DNA of 64,000 nt, taken from Streptomyces sp. CB01635 (GTDB lineage Bacteria; Actinomycetota; Actinomycetes; Streptomycetales; Streptomycetaceae). A program made the position numbers and the translations under genes. Shown piece by piece: positions 1-9,021 of the stretch. Positions within the stretch are counted from its first letter, which is position 1. Every line of letters starts with the position of its first letter. The DNA lies in the NCBI RefSeq assembly GCF_002803065.1, contig NZ_NNBL01000008.1, positions 186,001 through 250,000 of the forward strand, given 5' to 3'. The notes beneath the pieces were generated by a model, which did no database searches, had not been told where the DNA came from, and was given only the letters and a program-made list of their open reading frames with translations.

Positions 1-2
1 CG

Positions 3-767
3 ATCTTCCACAGCCCCTGGGTCGGCATCGAGCAGTTCTCCCGCATGCTCGACGACCCGGAGTTCTGGACCGCGGTGAAGAACACCATCGTGCTGTTCCT
101 GCTCCAACTGGTGCTGTTCTTCCCGATCCCCATCGCCCTCGCCCTGCTCATCAACAGCGTGATCCGGCCCCGGGTGCGGGCCGTGGCGCAGGCGATCATG
201 TATCTGCCGCACTTCTTCTCGTGGGTCCTCGTCGTCACCGTCTTCCAGCAGATCTTCGGTGGCGCGGGCATCATCGCGCAGACCATGGAGCAGCACGGCT
301 GGGGCGGCTTCGACCTGATGACGAACGCGTCCCTGTTCAAGTTCCTGGTGACCGCGCAGTCCGTGTGGAAGGACGCGGGCTGGGGGATCATCGTGTTCCT
401 CGCCGCGCTCTCAGCCGTCTCCACCGACCTGTACGAGGCCGCCGCCATGGACGGCGCGGGGCGCCTGCGGCGCATGTGGCACGTGACGCTGCCCGCGCTG
501 CGCCCGGTGATCGCGCTTCTCCTGGTCCTGCGGGTGGGCGACGCTCTCTCCGTCGGCTTCGAGCAGTTCCTGCTCCAGCGCGACGCGGTCGGCCGCGGGG
601 CCAGCGAGGTCCTCGACACCTACGTGTGGAACGTCGGTATCCAGTTCGGCGACTTCAGTTACGCGGCCGCGGTCGGGCTGATCAAGGGTGTCATCGGCAT
701 CTGTCTGGTGCTCGGTGCGAACAAGTTCGCTCATCTGCTCGGTGAGCAGGGGGTGTACCAGAAATGA
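3..767 (+). CDS. Sugar ABC transporter permease, LplB/YteP type (5' end outside window)
   Basis: Inner-membrane permease of a binding-protein-dependent sugar importer. The frame is open from base 3, and the residues before the first internal ATG (base 45), such as SPWVG, are family-like, so the true start lies upstream of the window. Several long hydrophobic segments are visible. The cytoplasmic EAA loop that contacts the ATPase reads EAAAMDGAGRLRRMWHVTLP. The stop overlaps the next permease by ATGA, so the two are translationally coupled and probably form the heterodimeric pore. The binding protein presumably lies upstream. No ATPase gene is seen nearby, so a shared MsiK-type ATPase is likely (inference). 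The downstream hydrolases suggest oligosaccharide import. Confidence 0.9.
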   Translation: MFHSPWVGIEQFSRMLDDPEFWTAVKNTIVLFLLQLVLFFPIPIALALLINSVIRPRVRAVAQAIMYLPHFFSWVLVVTVFQQIFGGAGIIAQTMEQHGWGGFDLMTNASLFKFLVTAQSVWKDAGWGIIVFLAALSAVSTDLYEAAAMDGAGRLRRMWHVTLPALRPVIALLLVLRVGDALSVGFEQFLLQRDAVGRGASEVLDTYVWNVGIQFGDFSYAAAVGLIKGVIGICLVLGANKFAHLLGEQGVYQK

Positions 768-1690
768 GCCTCAACACGCAGCTGATCCGCAGCTTGCAGG
801 CACCGCCTCGCCCCGCGTGGGAAGAGGCGCCGAGCAGGACCGGGCTCACCATGAAGGGCGGCTTCCTCGCCCTGTGCTGCCTCGGGGTGCTCGCCCCCCT
901 GTGGATCGTGATCGTCACCAGCCTTTCCCCTAAGCCCGTGATCGACCGCGCCGGCGGTCTCGTCGTCGTCCCCGAGGGCATCACCTTCGTCAACTACACG
1001 GAGCTGCTCGGCGGCGGGCAGGTGAGCCGGGCCCTCCTGGTGTCGTTCGGCGTCACCGTCGTCGGCACCCTGTTCTCGATGACGGTCTCGGTCCTCGCGG
1101 CCTACGGTCTGTCGCGGCCGGGGAGTCTCGGGCACCGGGTCATCCTCATGATCCTGATGGCGACCATGTTCTTCGGAGCGGGACTCATCCCGACGTATCT
1201 GCTGGTGCAGTCACTCGGCCTGACGGACACCTACCTGTCGCTGATCCTGCCGAGCGCCGTCAGCGTCTTCAACATCCTGGTACTGCGGGGGTTCTTCATG
1301 GGGATCTCCCCCGAACTCACCGAGTCCGCCCGCATCGACGGAGCGAGCGACCTGCGCATCCTGCTCACCATCATCATGCCGCTGTCGCGGGCCGTGCTCG
1401 CCGTGATCTCCCTGTTCTACGCGGTGGGGTACTGGAGCGCCTGGTTCAACGCCTCCATCTACCTCACCGACCAGCAGATGATGCCGCTGCAGAACGTCCT
1501 CATCCAGCTGGTCCAGAAACACACCGAGGCACCGACCGGCCTGCAGCAAGCGGTCCGCACGGGTGAACTCTCCGCGCTCGGGCTGCAGATGGCCGTCATG
1601 GTGCTCGCCCTGATCCCGGTCGCCATCGCCTCGCCGTTCGTGCAGCGCCACTTCAAGAAGGGCATGCTCACGGGGGCGGTGAAGGGATGA
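764..1690 (+). CDS. Sugar ABC transporter permease, LplC/YtcP type
   Basis: Second permease of the importer, 308 residues. A long cytoplasmic N-terminus precedes the first membrane segment (about residues 29-50), and about five more segments follow. The EAA loop reads ESARIDGASDLRILLTIIMP. In this branch (YtcP/LplC) the partner is the LplB-type permease just upstream, with which it shares a 4-base overlap. Its own stop overlaps the GH42 start by ATGA, which ties uptake and hydrolysis into one transcript. The family usually imports complex plant oligosaccharides. The cognate sugar cannot be read from the permease itself; the GH42/GH95/GH12 genes point to xyloglucan fragments (inference). Confidence 0.92.
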   Translation: MSLNTQLIRSLQAPPRPAWEEAPSRTGLTMKGGFLALCCLGVLAPLWIVIVTSLSPKPVIDRAGGLVVVPEGITFVNYTELLGGGQVSRALLVSFGVTVVGTLFSMTVSVLAAYGLSRPGSLGHRVILMILMATMFFGAGLIPTYLLVQSLGLTDTYLSLILPSAVSVFNILVLRGFFMGISPELTESARIDGASDLRILLTIIMPLSRAVLAVISLFYAVGYWSAWFNASIYLTDQQMMPLQNVLIQLVQKHTEAPTGLQQAVRTGELSALGLQMAVMVLALIPVAIASPFVQRHFKKGMLTGAVKG

Positions 1691-3684
1691 CCATCGCACA
1701 CGACGGCCGCCTGCTGTACGGCGGCGACTACAACCCCGAGCAGTGGCCCGAGGAGGTATGGGCCGACGACGTCCGGCTGATGAAGGAGGCCGGTGTCACC
1801 TCGGTGACGCTCGGCGTCTTCTCCTGGGCGAAGCTCGAACCGACGCCGGGAGCAAGGGAGTTCGGCTGGCTGGACCGGCTGATGGACCTGATGCACTCGC
1901 ACGGCATCGGTGTCGTCCTCGCGACGCCGACCGCGTCACCGCCGCCGTGGCTGGGGCGGCTGCACCCGGAGACGCTGCCGCGCGACGAGAACGGGCAGAC
2001 CATGTGGTGGGGCTCACGCCAGCAGTTCGCGCACTCCTCCAGCGCGTACCGCCGCCATGCCGCCGCGATCACCGAGGACCTCGCGATCCGCTACGGCCAC
2101 CACCCCGCCCTGCGGATGTGGCACATCAACAACGAGTACTGCACGTTCGACTACGGCGACGAGGCGGCGCACGCCTTCCGCGACTGGCTGCGCGCGAAGT
2201 ACGGCACCCTCGACACCCTCAACGAGGCCTGGGGCACGACCTTTTGGAGTCAGCACGTGGAGACGTGGGCGGATGTGATCCCGCCACGCCGCGCCCAGTA
2301 CCTGCACAATCCGGCGCAGGTCCTCGACTTCCGCCGCTTCACCTCGGACGCGCTGCTGGAGTGCTACACGGCCGAGCGAGACATCGTCCGACGGCACTCC
2401 CCCGCCCGCGTCCCGGTCACCACCAACTTCATGCCGTTCTGGATCGGCCAGGACGCGTGGGCATGGGCGGAGCGGGAGGACGTGGTGTCGGTCGACGTGT
2501 ACCCGGACCCGCGGGACCCGCTGGGCGGTCAGTACAACGCGATGATCGCCGATATGACGCGCAGCCAGGCACGCGGCCCTTGGATGGTGATGGAGCAGGC
2601 GGCGGGACCGGTCAACTGGCGCGGCGTGAACCACCCCAAGCCGCGCGGCCTCAACCGGCTCTGGTCGCTGCAGACGGTGGCGCGCGGCGCCGACGCCGTC
2701 TGCTACTTCCAGTGGCGGCAGTCCCGGCAGGGCGCCGAGAAGTTCCACTCGGGGATGGTCGGCCACGCGGGCGAGGAGGGCCGTGCGTTCGCCGAGGTGA
2801 AGCAGATCGGCGCGGAACTGGCGGAGCTGGGATCGCAGGTGCCGGGCACACGGATTGCCGCCGATGTCGCCGTGCTGCACGACTGGCACTCCTGGTGGGC
2901 CGGCTGCCAGGACGGCAGGCCGTCGGCACACGTCGCGTACGAGGACGTGGTGCGGTCCTGGCACCGTGCCCTGTGGGAGGCACATCTCGCCACCGACTTC
3001 GCGCACCCCGAACACGACCTGTCCGCCTACAAATTGGTGGTCGTGCCGCACCTGTATCTGCTCACGGACGCGGCGATCGAGAATCTCGTGTCCTATGTAC
3101 GCGGCGGTGGCACGCTCGTGTCCGGGTTCTTCACCGGGGTCGCCGACGCGGACGACCGGGTGCGGCCGGGCGGCATGGACGCGCGGCTGCGCGCGCTGTT
3201 CGGGATCCGGACGGTGCACGAGTGGTGGCCGCTCGATCCCGACGAGACCGTGGACTGCGGGGAGTTCACCGGCACCCTGTGGTCGGAGGAGCTGACGGCC
3301 GAACCCGGCACGGAGGTCAGTGCCGTGTACCGCGGTGGCGAGCTCGACGGGCTGCCGGCCGTGCTGCGGCGCGGCCGGGCCCGGTACCTGTCGACGCTTC
3401 CCGAACCCCCGGCGCTGCGCTCACTGCTCGAGGACGTGGCGGCCGAGGCGGGCGTACGGCCTCCGCTGTCCGGCCTCCCCGCAGGTGTGGAGGCCGTACG
3501 CCGCGGCGAGCTGCTGTTCCTGCTGCACCATGGGCGGGGCGAGGTGACCGTCGCACTGCCGGACGACACGACGTACCGGGATCTGCTGACGGGAGCCGAG
3601 CACTACGGCTCGGTGACGCTCGGGCGGTTCGGTGTCGCGGTTCTCGCTCTCGGGACGACGACGCGGGGGCACAGTGCCGGCTGA
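1687..3684 (+). CDS. GH42 beta-galactosidase
   Basis: Cytoplasmic exo-glycosidase of 665 residues, normal for GH42. The TIM barrel starts at residue 10 (LLYGGDYNPEQWP, the family signature). The acid/base Glu is E150 in WHINNEY and the nucleophile is E303 in WMVMEQ. The trimerisation domain (about 390-600) and a small beta-sandwich follow. There is no signal peptide. The ATG overlaps the permease stop, and its 3' end overlaps the GH95 gene by 11 bases. It would remove terminal beta-galactosyl residues from imported oligosaccharides. Because the next gene is an alpha-L-fucosidase homologue, galactose exposed after defucosylation of xyloglucan is a plausible substrate; beta-galactan or arabinogalactan fragments are alternatives. 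Confidence 0.95.
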   Translation: MTIAHDGRLLYGGDYNPEQWPEEVWADDVRLMKEAGVTSVTLGVFSWAKLEPTPGAREFGWLDRLMDLMHSHGIGVVLATPTASPPPWLGRLHPETLPRDENGQTMWWGSRQQFAHSSSAYRRHAAAITEDLAIRYGHHPALRMWHINNEYCTFDYGDEAAHAFRDWLRAKYGTLDTLNEAWGTTFWSQHVETWADVIPPRRAQYLHNPAQVLDFRRFTSDALLECYTAERDIVRRHSPARVPVTTNFMPFWIGQDAWAWAEREDVVSVDVYPDPRDPLGGQYNAMIADMTRSQARGPWMVMEQAAGPVNWRGVNHPKPRGLNRLWSLQTVARGADAVCYFQWRQSRQGAEKFHSGMVGHAGEEGRAFAEVKQIGAELAELGSQVPGTRIAADVAVLHDWHSWWAGCQDGRPSAHVAYEDVVRSWHRALWEAHLATDFAHPEHDLSAYKLVVVPHLYLLTDAAIENLVSYVRGGGTLVSGFFTGVADADDRVRPGGMDARLRALFGIRTVHEWWPLDPDETVDCGEFTGTLWSEELTAEPGTEVSAVYRGGELDGLPAVLRRGRARYLSTLPEPPALRSLLEDVAAEAGVRPPLSGLPAGVEAVRRGELLFLLHHGRGEVTVALPDDTTYRDLLTGAEHYGSVTLGRFGVAVLALGTTTRGHSAG

Positions 3685-5882
3685 CCATCCGCACGGCACC
3701 TGGGAGCGGGCGCCTGCCACGCGCTGGGAGGACGCCTTCCTCAGCGGCAACGGCACCCACGGCGCTCTTGTGTTCGGTGACCCGCACGACGACCGGGTGG
3801 TTGTCACCCATCACACGCTGGTCCGGCCGGACGGCAAAGCTCGCCCACGGCCACCCGCGATCGCCGCCCATCTCCCACACATCCAGGACAGGTTGCTGGC
3901 CGGCGACGTCACGGCGGCCGAGCAGTTCACGGACGGCCGTGCGCTGCGCTGGGTGCAGGCGTTCCATCCTGCGTTCCAGGTGCGGTTCGTGCGGGACAGC
4001 GTGGTGTGGCGCGGCTACCGGCGCGCGGTCGCCTTCGCGACGGGGGTGGCCGAGGCGCAGTGCAGCGGGTGGCGCGGGCGGGTGTTCGTGTCGCGGGCCG
4101 ACGATGTCGTCGTGCAGTACGTCACCGGGTCCGGGCTCGACGGCGATGTGTTCCTCGACCCCCGCCTCGCCGGTGTGCCGGGTGGGCTCGGGGTCGGCCG
4201 CAGCGTCGTCCTGACGCCCCAGGGCGCCCAGTTGACACTGCGCTGCCGCTACCCGGACAGCGATCTGGCGTACACCGGGGTGACGGTCGCGCTGGTGCGC
4301 GGCGGGCGGCGCTCCGTGGGCACCACGGGGCTACGCATCGAGGGCGCGGACGGGCTGCTGCTGCTCACACGGGTGCGGCGGCATCTCGGGGAGCTCGACG
4401 CGGGCGCCGAGGCGGCGGCGCTCGCCTCACTGGCGGGCCCGGACCTGGAGGAGACCTACGAGACCCTGCTCGCCCGGCACGAGGCCCTGCACCGCGCCGC
4501 TTATGAACGGCTCACGTTCACCCTCGACGCGCCGCGCTCCGAACGCGGCCTGCCCGGCTCGGAGTTGCTCGAACGGGTCGACAGCCCGGCCCTGCCGGAG
4601 CGGCTGTTCGCGGCGGGCCGCTACCACCTGCTGAGCGCGTCCGGCGCGTTGCCGCCTCGGCTCACCGGGCTGTGGACCGGCGAGTGGGGCACGGCTTGGT
4701 CGGGGGCGTTCACCACGGACGCCAACCTCAATCTCCAGACGGCGTCCGCGGCGGCCTGCGACCTGCCCGAGGTGGCCCAGGCGCAGGGTGCCCTGATTCA
4801 AGGGCAGTTGGCTGACTGGCGGGACAACGCGCGGGAGATCTTCGGGGCGCGGGGAATCGTCGCGCCCGCGCACACCGACGGCGAGTCGGGGCACACGTAC
4901 CACTTCCAGCGGGAGTGGCCGATGCACCTGTGGACGGCGGGCGCCGACTGGCTGCTCACCCCGCTAGTCGAGCAGGCCGAGACGACCGGGGTACGGCCCG
5001 CGTGGCTGGCCACGGCGCTCTGCGAACTCGCCCTGTTCTACGAGGACTTCCTCACCCGCACAGGACCGGACGGCCGCCTCGTGGTCGTGCCGTCGTACTC
5101 GCCGGAGAACCGGCCCGCGAACGCGAGCTGGGGCACACTCAACGCCACCATGGACATCGCGGCGGCCCGGCACGCCCTGCGCACCGCCGCCACCTGGCAT
5201 CCGGGACCGGACGGCGACCGCTGGAACGCGCTCGCGGACCCGGCTGCCCGACTACCGGGTCAACTCCGCCGGCGCGCTTGCCGAATGGGCCTGGCCCGGC
5301 CTGGACGACGCCTACGACCACCGGCACCTCAGCCACCTCTACCCGGTGTGGCCGCACCACGACATCACCCCCTACGACACCCCGGAGCTGGCGAAGGCGG
5401 CGCACCGCGCGCTCGAACTGCGCGGCGCCGAGAACCACTCGGCTCACGGCCATCTGCACCATGCCCTGATCGCGGCCCGGCTGCGCGACCCTCACCGGGT
5501 GGCCGCGGCGCTGCGCCAGGTGCTGACCGGCGACTACTTCCACCACTCCCTGATGAGCTCGCACTACCCGGACCGCGACGTCTACAACGCCGACGCCGCG
5601 CACACCTTGCCGGTCCTGCTCACCGAGGCGCTCGTGCAGTCCACGCCAGACCGGCTCGTACTGCTGCCCGCGCTGCCGCCGGCCTGGCGACGCGGCGCCG
5701 TGCGCGGCCTGCGCACTCGGTTCGGCGCCCGCGTCGACCTGACGTGGGTGGGCAGCAGCTGCACGGCCGTCCTGCGCCCGGAGCGCGACGCGCACATCAA
5801 CCTCAAAACCCCGGCCGGCGGTGACGGGCGGCTGCGCCTGACCGCGGGCGAGGATCGCGAACTCACCTTGATGACGCGGTAG
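3674..5882 (+). pseudogene. GH95-type alpha-L-fucosidase, split by one frameshift near 5240
   Basis: The first frame encodes a typical GH95 N-terminal beta-domain and the (alpha/alpha)6 barrel, including the hallmark SPEN segment (VVPSYSPENRP). Family homology then continues in the +1 frame from about 5241 (RLPDYRVNSAGALAEW, DHRHLSHLYPVWP) to a TAG at 5880-5882. Deleting one C of the CCC at about 5239-5241 restores a continuous protein of about 735 residues. The likely start is GTG 3674, which has a GGGGG run just upstream. No signal peptide is seen, so the enzyme would be cytoplasmic, acting on imported fucosylated oligosaccharides beside the GH42 enzyme. It is either a recent pseudogene or a sequencing error: the downstream frame is otherwise intact and codon-biased. 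Confidence 0.85.
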
Positions 5883-5933
5883 TTCCCCCCACCGGGGCCC
5901 CACCGGGGCTCCTCCGACCATGGAAGGGACACC

Positions 5934-6653
5934 ATGGCACCCACCGCAAGACACTCCTTGCGCCGCCGCACGCTCCTCGGCTCCGTCCTCGCGGGCGGCG
6001 CACTGCTCGCCCTCGCCGCCTCCCCCGCACAGGCGGCGATCTGGTCCTCCTCCGACCAGTGGGGCAACTACACCACCTCGGACGGCTACACCCTCTACAA
6101 CAACATCTGGGGCTCGGGCGCGGGTGCTCAGACGATCTGGGCCAACTCCTCCTCGAACTGGGGTGTTTGGGCCGACCACCCGAACACCGGCGGCATCAAG
6201 TCCTACCCGAACGCGAAGAAGGTCGTGAACAAGTCGATCAGTTCGCTGTCCTCCCTCACCAGCAGCTACAACGTGACGGTGCCGTCGTCGGGCGCGTACA
6301 ACACGTCGTACGACATCTGGGACAGCGACTACGACTACGAGGTCATGCTCTGGGTCAACTACAACGGTGCCGTCGGGCCGCTCGGCACCTCGCAGGGCAA
6401 CGTCACGCTCGGCGGGCACACCTGGACCGTCTACAAGGGCAACAACGGGGCCAACGAGGTCTACTCGTTCCTTCGCACCTCGGACTCCACGTCCGGCACG
6501 GTGGACATCCTGCCGATCCTCAAGTGGATCAAGGACACCAAGGGCTGGTGGGGCGACGAGACCATCGGTGACGTGCAGTTCGGCTACGAGATCACGTCGT
6601 CGGCCGGCGGTCTGGGCTTCACCACCAACAGCTTCAAGGTCTCCAGCAGCTGA
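5934..6653 (+). CDS. Secreted GH12 endo-beta-1,4-glucanase / xyloglucanase
   Basis: 239-residue secreted endoglucanase. The signal peptide is twin-arginine-like (RRRTLLGSVLAGG) with cleavage expected after AQA at residue 34. GH12 catalytic residues are visible: nucleophile E136 in YEVMLWVNYNG and acid/base E219 in FGYEITSS. A GGAAGGG ribosome site lies 9-15 bases upstream. It carries no carbohydrate-binding module. GH12 includes cellulases and xyloglucan-specific endoglucanases, which sequence alone does not separate; the linked beta-galactosidase and alpha-fucosidase favour xyloglucan. It would cut the polymer outside the cell, supplying oligosaccharides to the ABC importer. A 51-base gap separates it from the fucosidase gene, so it may share that transcript. 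Confidence 0.9.
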   Translation: MAPTARHSLRRRTLLGSVLAGGALLALAASPAQAAIWSSSDQWGNYTTSDGYTLYNNIWGSGAGAQTIWANSSSNWGVWADHPNTGGIKSYPNAKKVVNKSISSLSSLTSSYNVTVPSSGAYNTSYDIWDSDYDYEVMLWVNYNGAVGPLGTSQGNVTLGGHTWTVYKGNNGANEVYSFLRTSDSTSGTVDILPILKWIKDTKGWWGDETIGDVQFGYEITSSAGGLGFTTNSFKVSSS

Positions 6654-6678
6654 TCCCACACGCAGAGGGACGCGCGGC

Positions 6679-7695
6679 TCAGGCTCCGGCCGGCGCCTGG
6701 GCCGCGCTCTCGCGCACCGTCAACTCCGGCGCCAGCAGCACGACTTCCTCGTCCGAACCACGCCCCTCGATCTTCGCGATGACCTGCTCCACGGCGCGCC
6801 GCCCCATCTCCTGCGCGGGCACCGCGACCGAGGTGAGCGGCACCGACGCGTGCGCGGCGACCTGCTCGGGGCAGACAGCGACGACGGAGACGTCCTCGGG
6901 GACGGCGCGGCCCGACTGGCGAAGCAGGGCGAGCAGCGGGTCCGTGGCCGCCTCGTTCTGCACGACGAACGCGGTCGTGCCGGGGCGCTCGTCGAAGACC
7001 CGCGACAACGTCGCCGAGACCGAGGCGTAGCTGCCTTCGCAGGGGCGGTGGAGCAGCCGCAGGCCCAGCTCGGCGCTGCGCTCCCGCAGGCCCGTCAGGG
7101 TCCGCTCGGCGAATCCGGTGTGCCGCTCGTACACGGCGGCGGCCTCGCCGATGACGGCGATCTCACGGTGCCCGAGGTCGGCGAGGTGCTCGGCGCACAC
7201 TGCCCCGGCGGCGGCGAAGTCGAGGTCCACACAATTCAGTCCGGTGGTGTCGGACGGCAGACCGATGAGGACGGCGGGCCGGTTCGCGGCACGCAGCAGC
7301 GGCAGCCTCTCGTCGTCCAGCTCGACGTCCATCACGATCATGGCGTCGGCGAGCGCGCTGCCTTCTATACGGCGCACCGCCTCGGCGCCCTCCTCGCCGG
7401 TGAGCAACAGGATGTCGTAGCCGTGGGTGCGGGCGGCGGTGGCGACGGCCATCGCGATCTCCATCATCACCGGCACGTACATGTCGGTGCGCAGCGGCAC
7501 CATCAGGGCGATGATGTTCGACCTGCTGCTGGCCAGCGCCCGGGCGCCCGCGTTCGGGTGGTACCCCAGCTTGCGGACGCTGTTCTCGACGCGCTCGCGG
7601 GTGGCCGCGGAGATGGACCGCTTGCCGCTGAGGACGTAGCTCACGGTACTGGCGGAGACTCCGGCATGCCGGGCGACCTCTGCGAGCGTGACCAT
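6679..7695 (-). CDS. LacI-family transcriptional repressor
   Basis: 338-residue regulator with an N-terminal HTH plus hinge (VTLAEVARHAGVSASTVSYV) and a periplasmic-binding-protein-like sensor domain. ATG 7695 was chosen because AGGAG lies just upstream and the protein then begins exactly at the HTH; the longer frame to 7806 adds 37 residues that overlap operator DNA. It converges on the GH12 gene with a gap of 25 bases. Two palindromes with the core GAAGCGCTTC lie upstream (7731-7745 and 7817-7840), the type of site LacI/CebR-like regulators bind, so autoregulation is likely. It probably represses the adjacent hydrolase/transport operon until an oligosaccharide inducer is present; the operon promoter itself lies outside the window. 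Confidence 0.93.
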   Translation of the reverse strand: MVTLAEVARHAGVSASTVSYVLSGKRSISAATRERVENSVRKLGYHPNAGARALASSRSNIIALMVPLRTDMYVPVMMEIAMAVATAARTHGYDILLLTGEEGAEAVRRIEGSALADAMIVMDVELDDERLPLLRAANRPAVLIGLPSDTTGLNCVDLDFAAAGAVCAEHLADLGHREIAVIGEAAAVYERHTGFAERTLTGLRERSAELGLRLLHRPCEGSYASVSATLSRVFDERPGTTAFVVQNEAATDPLLALLRQSGRAVPEDVSVVAVCPEQVAAHASVPLTSVAVPAQEMGRRAVEQVIAKIEGRGSDEEVVLLAPELTVRESAAQAPAGA

Positions 7696-7730
7696 GTCGT
7701 TCTCCTGAGCCGTGACGAGGGGACGCCGAA

Positions 7731-7745
7731 GTGAAGCGCTTCGAC
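7731..7745. promoter_or_regulatory. LacI-type operator, imperfect copy
   Basis: GAAGCGCTTC (7733-7742) with flank CGAC on the right side only. It lies 36 bases upstream of the regulator start and repeats the core of the larger palindrome about 91 bases away. Confidence 0.55.
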
Positions 7746-7816
7746 GGACACGGGTTGGTTGCCCGTGCCCGTTCGACCTGTCGACCCTATGGGGATCGAT
7801 GGCCACCTGTCCATAA

Positions 7817-7840
7817 CTCTGTCGAAGCGCTTCGACAGAG
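7817..7840. promoter_or_regulatory. 24-bp perfect palindromic operator upstream of lacI-type gene
   Basis: Each 12-base half reads CTCTGTCGAAGC on its own strand, with perfect symmetry and no spacer. The central CG-containing octamer AAGCGCTT is typical of LacI-family operators. It is 122 bases upstream of the regulator start codon. Confidence 0.7.
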
Positions 7841-8028
7841 GGAACTGCCCGAAGCCCTCCACACAGGATAATGACCAGCCGTGGTCGTGCAGGCGCCTCT
7901 CAGGCCAGTTCGCCCAGTACTCCCAGGTGCGCAACCAGGCGTCGTCACGGCCGAGTTCGGAGCCGGAGACGAAGCTGCCTCCTTCGTGACCGAGTCGTCT
8001 TGACTCACTTTCGTCATCGGCTGAGTGC
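7841..8028. other. Non-coding remainder of the 333-base lacI upstream region
   Basis: The stretch between the lacI-type gene and the GH16 stop holds the two operators at its left end. The remainder can be read on the minus strand as a protein-like peptide (RDDAWLRTWEYWANWPERR), possibly a decayed C-terminus, but with no start and no recognised family. Confidence 0.3.
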
Positions 8029-8904
8029 CTACTGCCAGACGCGGATGTAGTCCACATACATGGTGGAGGTGTAGTCCAGCGGGGCGTCCGCAATGTTGCC
8101 CTGGGCGTACGGGATGACCTCGTGGGACGCGATGGGAAACTCCCGAACCTGGCTGATCAGGTTGGGGTCGGTGACGGTGCGGACCACGGTGCCGTCGTAA
8201 CTGAACGTCATTCGAGTGGATGTCCAGTCCAGGGTGACGGTGTGGTACCAGGTGGTGTCGTGCAGGCCGGGGGCGCTGACGTTGGTGCCGGACTGCTGGT
8301 GGTCGGCTCCGTATCCGTCCCAGTGGACGGTAACGCCGTACTGGTTGGCGGTGCTGAAAGTCTCCATGATGTCGATCTCGGCGCCGTCCCGCGCTGTGCC
8401 GTCCACCACGCCGCCGGGGGTCACCCCATTGCTGGCCTGCAGCCACGCGGCGGCCAAGTGCCCCTGAGTCGGGGGGATGTGGATGCTGTACTCGATGGTG
8501 CCGAACGTGAAGTCGAACTGGCCCTGGCTGTCGATGCGGCCGCCGCCATAGGTACCGTCGCCGACGTTGCTGATGTCGATGGCGAGCGCACTGTTCGTCA
8601 CGCGGACGTTGGACGCCTTGTACCAGTAGTCGCCGCGGTCGACATCGAGGATGTTCCACTTGTTGGTGTCCACGCTGGTGCCGGTGAACTCGTCGCTGAA
8701 GACGAGTGTCGACGCGGCCCGTGTCCCCAAGGGCCCGCCATGTGGTTGCGCGTCGAGCGGGGTCGCCGGGTCGACGAGAGCTGGGCGGGTGCTTGCGACG
8801 GCAGGATCGGCGGCGTAGGCAAGGGTTCCCGGCAGTGCGGCGACGGCCCCGGCCGCGCCAACGGCACGGATGAGGCTGCGGCGTGACATCCCGTTGTCCT
8901 GCAT
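8029..8904 (-). CDS. Secreted GH16 endo-beta-glycosidase
   Basis: 291-residue secreted enzyme. Start ATG 8904 has AGGAGG seven bases upstream. A twin-arginine signal (SRRSLIRAVGAAGAVAAL) ends near residue 31. A single beta-jelly-roll follows, with the GH16 catalytic motif EIDIME at 176-181 (E176 nucleophile, D178, E181 acid/base). Absence of the extra Met bulge beside the motif is usual for laminarinase, lichenase or galactanase-like subfamilies, but the precise glucan or galactan cannot be assigned. It faces the same way as the lacI-type gene but is separated by 333 bases, so it is probably a separate transcript. Confidence 0.9.
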   Translation of the reverse strand: MQDNGMSRRSLIRAVGAAGAVAALPGTLAYAADPAVASTRPALVDPATPLDAQPHGGPLGTRAASTLVFSDEFTGTSVDTNKWNILDVDRGDYWYKASNVRVTNSALAIDISNVGDGTYGGGRIDSQGQFDFTFGTIEYSIHIPPTQGHLAAAWLQASNGVTPGGVVDGTARDGAEIDIMETFSTANQYGVTVHWDGYGADHQQSGTNVSAPGLHDTTWYHTVTLDWTSTRMTFSYDGTVVRTVTDPNLISQVREFPIASHEVIPYAQGNIADAPLDYTSTMYVDYIRVWQ

Positions 8905-9021
8905 GCTGTCCTCCTGGGTTTCGGCTCTGGAGCCCTGCGAGACACGGGCGGAGATCCGGCCCTCGCCCCATGGATCGATGGATCGGCTGGTGTCCCTTTC
9001 AGGACACATTCCGGGTGCCTT

